Assembly: GCA_903813345.2 (NCBI GenBank)
Contig: CAIIXF020000009.1
Coordinates: 23,339,759-23,403,758 of the forward strand
Source of the DNA: Owenia fusiformis
Lineage: Eukaryota; Annelida; Polychaeta; Sabellida; Oweniidae
Direction: 5' to 3'
Length of the DNA stretch: 64,000 bases
In this document: piece by piece, positions 32,701-44,700 of the stretch
Layout of the letters: each line of letters begins with the position of its first letter
Position numbering within the stretch: the first letter of the stretch is position 1
The notes under the pieces: model-generated
Databases searched by the model: none
Told to the model about the DNA's origin: nothing
The model's input: only the letters and a program-made list of their open reading frames with translations
Position numbers and translations under genes: made by a program

Positions 32701-35700
32701 CTCACTATGCAGGATTTTCAATAGAATTTCTCACAACAGGCTAAATAAATGAAAATGAAAACAACACCCTTATAAAAAATTCAACCTTGAAAGTCTGAAT
32801 TTAAACCGTTTCCATCAATCATTGAATACTGATTGTTTCAACTACTAAGATCAAAGGAAAAACCATTGTACGGTGATAAGCAATCATTGTGCAACCATTG
32901 CGTGCAACCAAACAAAGTCAACTCTTTTTCAATGACTGCGCAACCATTTCTATACAATCATTGTAATCTGCAACCATTGTAAACTGCAACCATTTCACAT
33001 TGAAATGTAAATGGTTGCTATACGTTTTGTTCAATGATTACATGGTTCAAGCCCTGCAACCATCCTGAATTGGTATCGTTCCAAAAAAGTAATCATTTTA
33101 CTTGAATTAAAATTATCTTTAAGTAAGGATTTGAATCTACCTCTATTCAACAACAGTATATTAGGATATTTTTTCTGCAAGCATACATGCATGTTTATTA
33201 TAGTAAATTACTAAATTCATGTTCATATGTTTCTTTCTCCAGTACGGATTTAGGAATGCGATGCCAGACTAGTTTTCCACTCAATGGCATATGATAATTT
33301 ATGTTCTCTGTCATTTACATTATTTATACAATTAAAAGTACCATATCTAGTGTTTATTTCCCGTTATCTGATATTGCCAAAATAATGTATTTTTAATGTT
33401 AATTATGAAAAGAATTGAGCAAAATTCCAATTTGGTTAAGAAATTGACCAAGGAAAATCTTAAGATTTCCTTTAAACTTAAATCACAAGATGAGACACCA
33501 TTGTTTTTGTTCATGATTAGACTGATATACATGTATGATCAAAAGAAGCAGGGTATGATGTACAAAATAATATAAACATGTAATCACAAGTTGATTGCTT
33601 TATTTAGTGAAAATGTTTTTATAGTAATAATGCATTCAGGCACCAAAGACTTAATTTTCACAGTTTCAATGGAAAACATCTGAATTAATAATTTCAGTAA
33701 AATTTTGTCAAGGTAGATAGATTATTGCTATACCCATGATATACAAATAGATTGGTTTGGGAACATATTGATATCGGAAGGTTTAGCTCAGGACCCCCGC
33801 AAAAGTTTATATACAATGAACAGGCCAGTAGTCAGCCCCCCCCCCAGCAAAATGGGTCTTCAAATGTATCCATGTGTAGTTAACACCAAATATCAAGAGT
33901 ATGACTCACTAAAATTTAAAAAATACAAACAAGAGGACTATTTTGATATTGACTGTATATTATGTGTGAAACACATTATTCACAACAGATTTAATTACCA
34001 TGTTCTTTCTTGGCAAATATTTTTTATAACAATGCTCAACACAACAATACCTACTACATATTGATATTCTCATGGGTTTAGGCAAATCAAAATGCTTGAA
34101 CAGCCAATTAAAACGGTTGAACAGCTAATTAAAACGGTTGAACAGCTAATTAAAACGGTTGAACGGCTAATTAAAATGCTTGACCAGAAAAAGGGTTCAT
34201 AGTCCTAGTTTCTGTTATATCTATTTTCATCTTGTGTTATACTATATATTTATTTTAATTATCTATTTCATGCAGAGGGGGGGGGGGGGTGGAGTTAAAA
34301 TTTAAAAAGTGTTTTCAGATTTTTGAGAGTTTATTTCTTTATTCAATTAAATCGACTTAATTATTCAAAACACATCCTGTAATGTCTGATTGCATTTTCT
34401 CTATCAAATCAAAAATATCAAATCAAAACAGATTATTTTCCCATTGAAGGATTTCTTCCTTCCAGACACATCTTCCTTCCTTTATAATTGCGAAGATTGC
34501 AAGGTGAAGTGTAAAATCCAAGACTTGACCCAATCAAAATTTTTTTCAAATGATTTTGCAATAACTTAAAAAGTAGTGAAGTGATTTTGTAAAAATGATA
34601 GTCATGACAGCGAGGGGGATTTGCTATGCCTAAGCATTGCTGTTATCTAGATAATATACATGTGAGTTAGACAATCACCATCTTTCAAAGTTAGATGAAA
34701 ATTGGTTCAATATATTTTCATTCACAAGACAAGTTTACTTAACTATTTCAATACTTTAAATATCTTTTAGAGAAAACCATTTAAATTCTGACATGTACAG
34801 TATGCATGATATACACACATTTGAAATATATTTTTTAAAGAGCAAGATAATTATTTTATGTTATATTGAGATAAAATTGCCATAGTTTTAAAGGGTTGCA
34901 TTCGATTGAAACGGTTGCAAGAAATGCAACCAAAATTGTCAAGCGTTTACAATGGTTACATGTGATCGAAACATTTCAATGAGTTTACAACCAAAATTGT
35001 AATGGTTGCATCGTAACGGTTGGCATGGTTGCATAAATGATCGGATCAATGATTGTAAAATGATTGTGCAACGGTTTAAATTCGGACTTTCAAGGTTGAA
35101 TTTTTTATAAGGGCCTGAGGCAAAATTAATGACAAGGCATTAACATGACAAAATGTCACCACCTAGTTGCTCACAATATTATGACTTAAGTCAGATTTGA
35201 ATTTCTGAGAACTTGTAAAGTCAAATTTGAACTTCTGAAAAGATGTAGATGATTTTGAAAAAAAAATTGGTCAATTTGAAGCAAGTTGAAAACAGACCTT
35301 TTTTGACCTTGAGAAGGTCATTAAAGGTCAAATGTCAAATCTAAAGTCAGATTTGAATTTCTGAGAACATGTAAATGATTTTGAAAAAAAAAATTAGTCA
35401 ATTTGAAGCAAGTTGAAAAAAGACCTTTTTGACCTTTTTTGACCTTGAGAAGGTCATTGAAGGTCAAATGTCAAATCTAAAGTCATATTTGAATTTCTGA
35501 GAACATGTAGATGATTCTGAAAAAAAATTTAGTCAATTTGAAGCAAGATGAAAAAATACCTTTTTTTGGCATTGAGAAGGTCATTGAAGGTCAAATGTCA
35601 AATCTAAAGTCAGATTTGAATTTCTGAGAACATGTAGATGATTTTGAAAAAAAAATTTAGTCAATTTGAAGCAAGTTGAAAAAAGACCTTTTTGACCTTT

Positions 35701-38700
35701 TTTGACTATGAGAAGGTCATTGAAGGTCAAATGTCAAATCTTAAGTCAAATCTAAAGTCAGATTTGAATTTCTGAGAACACATAGATGATTTTGAAAATT
35801 TTTTTTAGTCAATTTGAGGCAAGTTGAAAACAGACCTTTTTTACCTTTTTTGACCTTGAGAAGGTCATTAAAGGTCAAATCTAAAGTCAGATTTGAATTT
35901 CTGAGAACATGTAGATGATTTTGAAAAAAAAATTAGTCAATTTGAAGCAAGTTAAAAAAAGACCTTTTTGACCTTTTTTGACCTTGAGAAGGTCATTGAA
36001 GGTCAAATGTCAAATCTAAAGTCATATTTGAATTTCTGAGAACATGTAGATGATTTTGAAAAAAAATTTAGTCAATTTGAAGCAAGATGAAAAAATACCT
36101 TTTTGACCTTTTTTGACATTGAGAAGGTCATTGAAGGTCAAATGTCAAATCTAAAGTCAGATTTGAATTTCTGAGAACATGTAGATGATTTTGAAAATTT
36201 TTTTTAGTCAATTTGAAGCAAGTTGAAAACAGACCTTTTTGACCTTTTTTGACCTTGAGAAGGTCATTGAAGGTCAAATGACAAATCTTAAGTCAGATTT
36301 GAATTTCTGAGAACACATAGATGATTTTGAAAAAAAAATTTAGTCAATTTGAAGCAAGTTGAAAACAGACCTTTTTGACCTTTTTTGACCTTGAGAAGGT
36401 CATTGAAGGTCAAATGTCAAATCTAAAGTTGAATCTTAAGTCAGATTTGAATTTCTGAGAACACGTAGATGATTTTGAAAAAAAAATTTAGTCAATTTGA
36501 AGCAAGTTGAAAACAGACCTTTTTGACCTTTTTTGACCTTGAGAAGGTCATTGAAGGTCAAATGTCAAATCTAAAGTCAGATTTGAAGGTCAAATGTCAA
36601 ATCTAAAGTCAGATTTGAATTTCTGAGAACATGTAGATGATTTTGAAAAAAAAATTAGTCAATGTGAAGCAAGTTGAAAAAAGACCTTTTTGACCTTGAG
36701 AAGGTCATTGAAGGTCAAATCTAAAGTCAGATTTGAACTTCTGAGAACATGTAGATGATTTAGAAAAAAATTGAAGTCAGTCTTAACAGTATTTGTTAAG
36801 TTATAGGAAGTTGTAAGAAATTGTTACAGACGCCGGACGCCAACCTCCAACCGCCGGACGCCAACCGCCGGACGCCAACCACCAACCGCCGTCACAAAAA
36901 AACGGAGACCATAACAATATGTCACCACTTTTGGTGGTGACATAAAAACCATATATTAAACATGGAAAAGTTGAAAAGTCCCTTAAAACAACAGGCAATT
37001 TTGTGAAAACAACTGGTGAAAATCGCCTGTTGCCTGCTGCTAATGAAACCCCTGCTATGTCTGCTGATTCTGCCAACAGTTGAAAATTACTTACATATTG
37101 TCTCTAGTTGCTTCTACAGTATATGTCATAGTGTCTCGACCAGATGTACACCTGTCAAACAAAACACAAGAACTATGATATTATCACCAGAATTTAGGAC
37201 AATGATCAAACAGATACATCATACACCAAGCCTCTGCAAAATTATTTTCTGGAAAGAACATAATACATGCAAAATCTGAATGAAAAGTATTACTGAACAA
37301 TAACGTAATTTAATAATGTAACAAGTCTGCTGTATTTGCAGGCATAATTGTCACCAACTGTTTAAACATTTTCATTTCATTTTCATAATTTTCTATACTT
37401 ATTAGTTATTATGTTTCCAAATTAGAAATTAATATTTTTTCCCAAAAATGTGATATCGTACAGTCCAAAGCTCAGGACAATCATCAAATCATCCCTCCTA
37501 TACTAAAACACGAAGTGTATACTTTTTTTTATCAAGAGATTTTATTGCCATTAATCATTATAAGTACATATCATACATGAGGGACCCAATCGCCAGTGGC
37601 ATTATAGGTATCCCTCAATGTGTATACTAGATACAGTAACTGCCTTAAATTATCACACAAAACTGAAATATTTTGCAGTTATTAAATCAATGAGAATATA
37701 CTTACGTGATGCTGGCCCCAAGCTGTTGAATATTCCTAGTGATTCCAAATTGGGTGTGGGTGGCGTTTGTCTTGAAAAGAAAATCACAGTAAAAACAATG
37801 AGAAAGAGAAAAGAAATTTAGTTTGTTATGCCGACCAACTTAGTCTAACATTTGGTAATAATATATAATAGTATACAAATAGTAACTGCCATTGAGGGGA
37901 ATAGTGTAAATAATTTCCTGAAGGTATATGCTCTAAAATATTACTATTATTTACTATTTCTGAAGCCGCAGTAATTTCATTTAAATTTTAATATTTATCC
38001 CCTATATCAAAGAGACTACAGGGTGGCTTACAAGAAATGCTGCACGGCGAAGGCAGTGTGTTACTCCAAGAGCATTTCCTGGTTCATTTCTGGCTCCAGC
38101 ACCAAACACAACAGCCACTCTAGTGACAGGGGAATAATTCTCCAGGGATGCCACAGTGACTCCATTAGGTAATTTTGACACCTAAAATAAAAAATATATT
38201 TTATTAAACAGGCAATGTGCCTATTTTGGAAGGAAAAAGGACAAAGTATTATATGAGACATGTCACTCACACAGCCAATCAAATATGATAAAAACTTTAA
38301 TTTGGTATAATACTGAACTGAAAAAAAAATTACTCGCATAGAAAACGGCATTTGAAGTTCAGCGACTGAAAAAAGTGAATTACCACTTTCCACATTTGTG
38401 GATGTTTTAAATAACTCTTGGATTAAAAGATGGCGTATGCTTGAAAATCCTATCAAAATGAATGGATAATTAATGCAACAACAATGCCATCTATCTATGG
38501 CATGGCTAAAAACTTGACACACATATAAATTGATAGATCAAAAATATTTTTTCATGATCTAGTGTCAACTCTGATGTGGTCTGTTTGAGCTGTTTTTGGT
38601 GTCAAATGAAAGATCGGGTACTTTATTTATCCATTGGAAATACTATGAAGATCAAAAGTGAGACTTCATTTACGCACGTTGTCCCTAGAAAATTATAGTA

Positions 38701-41616
38701 CAGTACCAATTAATATGTGGGAAAGGTCTTTTGTCAGACTAAAAATTTTTCTTAAAAAATAGCACCACCCATAATGAAAGGGACTAATTATTCATGTGAA
38801 TGTACATTGTATGTATAATATAATCTAGCAGTATGCAGGGTCTGACCTTAACTTTTTTTACCAGTAGCAAGGATTTGCTACCTGCTACCAAAACAAGGAG
38901 CAAATTCCTATATTCAGGTAGCAACAAAAATGTTCCAAGAAAATATTATCAGGTAGCAAATTGCTCCTCAAATTACACTGAATGAAACGACCATTTTTTA
39001 CGTTCAAGAGTCATCTGAGAACAATTTGGGGTTTTCAGACCAAAATCCGCATGTTTTCATTGAAAATAGCAGAATGAATCATCTAATCCTAATGAAGGTA
39101 GTATAATCAATTGGGGGGGGGACAAATTATAGCGTATATGCCCCCCCCCCAGAAAATTTTGAAATTTAGACCCTCTCTGGTGCATTCTGAGCATATCTCA
39201 GCACAAAATTTCCCATAATGATATTTATATAAAAAATAATAATAAAAATAAGAAAAAATTGCGTTTTTAGAAAACTTTATTTTTATTTTTTCAGATAAAT
39301 TATGCAGATTTTTAACCATTTTTCTGAAAACATTTAACCATTTTTCCTCACTCTGATATAAATTAATAAACTCAATATTCCTTTCTGACATATTATCAAT
39401 CTCAATGAAATATAAAGATCAACATTCAATAGTTTGATGTGTCTTTTTGACTTGTAATATTTTATTTGTTTTCAAATGTTGCCTTTTGTGCTTCCTCACT
39501 ATGATGTAAGATAATGCCAAGAAAATCAATTGTATTAATTAAACAGTTTGTTTTCAGGGCAATAGCTATAGAAATTCTTTGTCACAAAGTTTGGCATTTT
39601 TTATAAAATCAAACGCGCGTCATTGAAACTCACAAGATGTAAATAGCATGTCATTTACATCATACCTTGATGGGAAAAAATAGATCTTATATGTTAGTTA
39701 GAAGTACTGAATAAAAGTTATCGTGAAAATGAGACAGTCGTTCTCGAGAGAAAAGAGCATAAATGCGCATTTAGAGAGTTTTGGTCCGTTTAAAAATCTG
39801 TAAAAAATTGGGGTACTTAAAAGCATCGGGAGGCATCATATATTTCAAATTAGACACGAGGAAGTCAATATTGAGCAAGTTATGGCTGTTTTAAATTCAA
39901 ATAACACCGTTAACCCGTACCGGTCCAGCTTTTGACCCGTACCGGTCAATTTTCGTTAGCTGCGTATACCAAGGGTGGATAAAGGTTTTTGCTACTGACC
40001 CAAAATAGTGATAAAGGTTTCTTGCTACTGACCCATTAATCTCAGAGCAATAATGTTTTGGTTGAGAGGTCAATCAAAATGGTGGCCGGATTACGGTAAG
40101 ATAATTATCTCAGTGTTTCTCTCAAACACTGCTGATTATCTGCCTATTATACTTAGATTTTGTCTTCACAAGGTAGGCCAATTTATATTCTTTCATTTGA
40201 TATGTTTAACTAAATTGAAAGCCGGAGATTTTCCTCTGAAATACATGAGATTCATTGCTTAAATTTGAGGTAGACTAGCAAGCATTTGCTCCCGTCTACG
40301 AAGTTTTTGGAGCAAAATGTGAAATCAGGTAGCAAATTTGCTCCTTGCTACCGCTAAGATCGAACCCTGGTATGATATTTACAACAATCATCTATAATAA
40401 TCAAAGGTATCAAAGGGGATCAAAGTGATTTCATTGAAAACCAATTCATTTCTGCACTATTCTTTTGTGATCTATTATCTAACAATACACAATATGACAT
40501 TCGGTTTATCTGTTAACACTGAAAATGCTTGATCTTGAGGAGGTTCTTACCTTTGCCTGTTGTTTCTGAAGAGGTTGTGTGGCAGACTCCTGAGATGCAG
40601 CCTGCGCAGAGAAAAGTCTCCGCTAAAAAATTAACACATAATTTTAATAGCATGGTTTACAGGATTTTGTAGTACTCTGCAGCTATACTTTTTACAAAAA
40701 CTACTATTTATTCCAATGTTTTCATTTTTGTCAATCAAATTTGAAAAATAAGATTTAGCTAAATAATGTATCTGTATCAGCTTTGTTTTCTCAACCATGA
40801 AGCATAAGCACAATACTTGAATATCTAATAGAAATTAAATTAGGTGTCAAATTGAACTATTTCCTTGTAAGTTTCGAAAATTTGGATAAATCACCGAACA
40901 CACATGAAAATAATGAAATTTGATTCTTGGCTCTTTGGTTTTACATTTTAGTTGGTGATTCTTGGTCAGTGAAACCAGCACAAAATGTTCTTCAATGTTT
41001 CAAACAAGACATTGTCTCAAAGTCGAAATTAATTTATCATCTCTAAGAGTGCTTTTCCTGGAGGTTATGCATCGGTCTAACATATGCACCTGTTTTAAAA
41101 TCTGATGCGATACTTTACCTCCTCCTTTATGACATTTTAAATATACGGAAAAGTTCAGAATTGGCTTTATCGTAAATATACGACAAATCCATAAATAACA
41201 ATAGAATTTACGATACAGAAAAGTTCAGATTTGGACTCCTGTGTAGCAATGTTGCAATTGACTCGTAAATGCTAATGCTCTTCAAAATAGAGGCCCAAAA
41301 TCAGTGAGGTGCAACAAATGCTGTAGGCCTAACCTTACAAAAGAAGAATTTTTCATTCAATAAAGTTCATAACAATCGGACCAGTTACATTTATTGATGT
41401 TGTAGTCCAATAAGGAGCTGCACTTATGTTCTTGAAAAATCTGAAAAAATGAAGGTGAAGGCTGAAGCAAAAATACTTCCTAACCCTGTCTCTGTATATG
41501 TTTTCATCAAATCACAATGAAACTGTGACAAGCAAAGGATTATATATTAATCTACTTAACGGTTTAGAATTTCTTACCCGTAAGGCTGAGACAACTGGTC
41601 TACTCGAGGCTTTCAT
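26719..41616 (-). CDS. UQCRC2: Cytochrome b-c1 complex core protein 2, mitochondrial
   Basis: Structural core subunit of respiratory complex III in the inner mitochondrial membrane. Twelve coding exons on the minus strand: 41616-41578, 40622-40551, 38181-38032, 37770-37706, 37151-37095, 32279-32057, 31757-31607, 31403-31340, 29941-29803, 28041-27884, 27196-27064, 26808-26719. All junctions are canonical and in phase, giving 446 aa (human 453). Basic presequence MKASSRPVVSALRRRLFSAQ; M16 peptidase fold with KLPNGVTVASLENYSPVTRV, REWELNDL, LHDAAYRGTLGRSLYAP, RMSLVGLGIDHDTL, AFYRGG and a C-terminal KPSMAAVGNLENVPYLDQVF. The HXXEH zinc site of active M16 enzymes is replaced by GVTHCLRRAA, as expected for core 2. 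Exon 11 is a few residues shorter than the human equivalent. Introns 2, 5, 8 and 9 are swollen by transposons. Confidence 0.96.
27621..27639. repeat. Homopolymer of 19 G
   Basis: Uninterrupted run of 19 guanines in UQCRC2 intron 10. Could be length-polymorphic or an assembly artefact. Shorter G runs occur at 34277, 39113 and 56139. Confidence 0.9.
28290..29707. mobile_element. Inverted-repeat element with internal 600-bp duplication
   Basis: Ends atatcgcactttgaa and ttcaaagtgggata are complementary. Inside, a block of about 600 bp (aaatggccaccatgtaatt, acccagcatgccc, ggcactagtctgctcttgca, ttcagacctcagtaggt) occurs twice, with extra partial copies. Non-coding, in UQCRC2 intron 9. Confidence 0.75.
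30148..31280. mobile_element. Inverted-repeat element with 120-bp internal repeats and a GACG microsatellite
   Basis: Short complementary ends tcccatcgaac / gttcgatggga. The interior has four or five repeats of about 130 bp (caccttctaccaaaagtgtc, accaaatatgaacaaaatcg, gagttatagtaaaat). A (gacg)n tract lies near the right end. Non-coding, in UQCRC2 intron 8. Confidence 0.75.
31199..31241. repeat. GACG/GGAC microsatellite
   Basis: About ten copies of cgga with a few interruptions, sitting at the right end of the 30148-31280 element. A similar cgtc tract lies at about 58677-58720. Confidence 0.9.
32333..32445. mobile_element. MITE of the 'gtcaccac' family, copy D
   Basis: caccacctgccatttgttac, tggtgtccacaaaacc and tttgttgtgacata occur in the family order. 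It lies about 55 bp upstream (transcript sense) of UQCRC2 exon 6. Confidence 0.7.
32767..35114. mobile_element. DNA transposon, about 2.35 kb, 45-bp terminal inverted repeats
   Basis: Ends cccttataaaaaattcaacc and ggttgaattttttataaggg pair over about 45 bp with one or two mismatches (through aatttaaaccgtt). Both sub-terminal regions hold many scattered copies of gcaaccatt/aatggttgc, an arrangement often seen for transposase-binding sites. No transposase frame is visible inside, so it is non-autonomous. A 22-bp repeat (cggttgaacagctaattaaaa, four copies) lies at 34094-34190. Confidence 0.88.
35125..36955. mobile_element. 'gtcaccac' family element filled by a 130-bp satellite, copy F
   Basis: Left end aacatgacaaaatgtcacca, right end accataacaatatgtcacca followed by gtggtgacataaaa, as in the short family members. 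The interior (35160-36780) is about twelve tandem copies of a unit of about 120-150 bp containing gaccttgagaaggtcattga, aggtcaaatgtcaaatctaa, tttctgagaacatgtagatg and tttagtcaatttgaagcaag. It is followed by a GC-rich 12-13 bp repeat (36824-36895, cgccggacgccaac). Confidence 0.85.
38836..40370. mobile_element. Inverted-repeat element, about 1.5 kb, 'cagggt(t/c)cga' ends
   Basis: Ends cagggtctgaccttaac and gatcgaaccctgg. Sub-terminal gtagcaa/ttgctac motifs repeat on both sides. A solo end of the same family (tcagggttcgaacttaactt) is at 13657. No coding frame inside. Confidence 0.65.
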
Positions 41617-41726
41617 TGAAAAAATTGTCAGGACGAAATTTTATAAAAATGGCCGGTAGTCACGTGACTTATGTGATGCGCATGCCCAGTGAAACCGGAA
41701 GTTCATGTTTATTTTCAGCTCTGAAA
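41617..41726. promoter_or_regulatory. Compact bidirectional promoter UQCRC2 (-) / BRAT1 (+)
   Basis: Only about 110 bp separate the two start codons. Within it are, in + orientation, a YY1-like aaaatggcc (41646-41654), a perfect E-box gtcacgtgac (41659-41668), an NRF-1-like tgcgcatgccc (41677-41687) and an ETS/GABP site accggaagt (41694-41702). This is the classic combination for nuclear genes of respiratory-chain subunits. The sites were seen directly; their use is inferred. Confidence 0.75.
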
Positions 41727-44700
41727 ATGACACAAAATACACCTCAAACAATATCGGTTACCAACTCACATGATACATCTTCAACAATGACACTAGTGTC
41801 TTACTGTAGACGGGTCCTTCAGGCATTTCTAGATACAAAGGCTGACATTTTTGATGATACTTGTATGGATAAATTGATTGAATGGTTGGAGTCTTTTTTT
41901 GAGAGTTCTACAATGCTAACAGGTATTGTTCCATGTTTTATTTTGACACTCTGGATAAAGAAGTGCATCTTTCAAACTGAAATACTATAGACATATTTTT
42001 TTATGTTCAGGCTATACATCTTAAGCTAATTGTATGACTAATTACAAACTTCTTGATTGTTCCAGAAACAAATGTGGCAGTACAAGATTTACAGAACTTC
42101 ATAGTGAACGATTTTCTTGTTGCATTTCCGATGAAACAGCATTCATCATCCATGAATACATTCAATCTTAAACTGATAAGTGGACTGCAGTCTATATTGA
42201 CTGATACTGGGTATGTTTGGAATATATGTGCCAAATACACCCAATGCAATAGTGTTTGGGATGATCCATCTGTTCGATACGCATGGTTGAACACTGTAAA
42301 GTCTTTAATTAAGACCCAGTCACAGATGAACAATGTGGATTTGATGAGTTCTATGCTACATCCACTCAAGTGCAACAATGGATCAGAGAAGGACGAAGTA
42401 GTACAGAAAGACTTAATTGCATCAGGTACATGTACGTACTTAGGGGTTAATAATCAAGATTCATTTTCAGAAATAATCTTAATGATAGTTTCTTATGGTA
42501 TGGCCTCTGCCTAGTAGAGACCATATTACAGTTTAGTAGCCCCGCCCCCACGATGGGTAACCGTGACAGTTTGGGTAATATAATCACTTCTGACATACGC
42601 GCTGACCTTTCTTCATACATACACCAAATGTGTGATTATTAAATATGCACATGTCATTGGTCAATCTCGGGTTCAACGATGACATCAAAAGGAATGACCA
42701 TATTATATAGAACGTCGGTCAAATTTGGCCGACGAACACTGATTGGCGCGGTGAGTTCACAGGTTTATTTTAGTTTGAAAGAGTGAAGATGAAGCTCTCT
42801 TTTAAGATGTGAAGTCAAACGAATGCAAAGGGTAGGCCTCAATAATACTTGAGCAATAATACACATTGTAAAGTCTGTTTGAAAGACATTCCCACAAAAT
42901 AAAAAAAATTCAGAAATTCAAACATACGTATGTATACTGACCACAAGTGATAGTTCCCCCATTACAAATCATACAGTGTTTTTTTAATACATGTTGACCC
43001 ATTGTACATTTTGTTTCCAGCTGGTATCCTGGAGGTGATCTGGCAGTGTGTGTTAGACAAAAGCATGTTTGTGGCCAATGCTGCTCAGGACCTGTTGGTC
43101 ACCCTGTTGCAGCATTCAAACTCCAGCCAAAATAACAGCAAACTAAACAATGGATACGTCCCAAACCATCAAAGAGATGAATCACGAATGAGAAGTGGCA
43201 CTGATGAGCACAGTAAACCCATAGCAGCTGAAGATGACCCGAAAGCAGATGCTGATATATCAAATATTCATGAATTGTGTAACAATTTCTTTATTGAAAA
43301 AGTTTGCAAAGGGATTAGACATACTCAAGATAAGAATTTGACATTCATTCCTTTAGACAACTCAAGCACAGACAATGTCACTATGATAAGGTTAAATATC
43401 TTACATAAGCTGGGAGTGAGGGACTCAGTGCTTTTAGTGAAAGTTTTAGAACAAAGTGATGCAATTCACAATATAGAGGATTCGATTAAAGATCTTCACA
43501 CAGAGGCCACTATTAAAAGGACAGCTTGTAAAGTTTATGCTTTGTATGTGTAAGTAAAAACAGGGTTAGATTTTGGAATATTGTGCATTATTTTGTTCTT
43601 TCAGTTTGGCCCAGTAGACTACATATAATTGTTCATGTACAATAGTTTTCTTTGCGAGTTATGATTGTACCTAAGATTAAGCCAAGTACCATATCTAAAA
43701 ATGACCATGTAACCAGCATTTTTCCTCAAAATTGACAATAATGACAATATTTTTAAACACTTAAAGCACTTAAATCTTGATGAGCTTTTCAGCATGGAGG
43801 AGGGAATGTACCAAATCCCATGGCTTGAACATACATTAATTTTCAACCTTTAATTTTCATAATTTGAGATTCATTCTTATGTATCGACATACAGATATTT
43901 AAGCTAACACAGCTTTAAAGACAGTGAAACTGATGATGAAGAACACCTCCAACATGTTCCACTTATACAGGTTTTCTTGTATGTTTACCATATTTTGATC
44001 TTGATTCTAGGAAGGAAACTACATGGGTGAATAGTCTGGATTTTCTTGACTCTCTGAGGTCTTCCAATGCTGGGAATGTTGGTCCTTGTAGAACATCTGC
44101 TTTATCTCTGGCAGTTGAACTGTATTTACTGATGTAAGCTTATTTACCATATCAACTATATATACAGTCATAGTTTATTCATAATGAAATATTTTACATG
44201 TCTGTGTTTGAGGTCCCAAATTTACCTTGACATTAATGATGATTATCAAGATTAACTAAAAACAAAACTCCATATTGACTTATTGGTCATTGGTCTTGGT
44301 ATATGGTCATTGAATGTCTACTGTAAATTAAACTGCTCATATCAATTATGTTAACTGTAGGCATATATATTTACTGTTGAAGTTAATAAATGGCATTATA
44401 TTTGCCTTCCTTTTAGATATGATACATCCTTGTGTTTTTCTTGCATGATCATATGTTCATCACACGATATATGTTCATCGTACATGGTACACCTCTTGCA
44501 TAATACACTCATTGTGTTCATGTTTTCCGTTGCAGACCTAGCTGCCCTGAGTCCCTCCAGCCTAAGATGCTTCAAGCTCTAGAGGATGCCATCAATGAGC
44601 CTCTCCAGCTTCTACTGGAAGAAGGAGTTGTCTCAAATGCTCAGGAGGAGGATGCTAAAATGAAGAACGCTGTAGCATTGGTGTTGAGTGGTCTGCAAAG

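Noticed and set aside
33768-34064. 98-codon frame within the 2.35-kb transposon
   Set aside because: Low-complexity, no transposase motif, no neighbouring exon in phase.
38061-38522. 153-codon minus frame overlapping UQCRC2 exon 3
   Set aside because: A different frame from the exon; no similarity; runs through the acceptor at 38182-38183.
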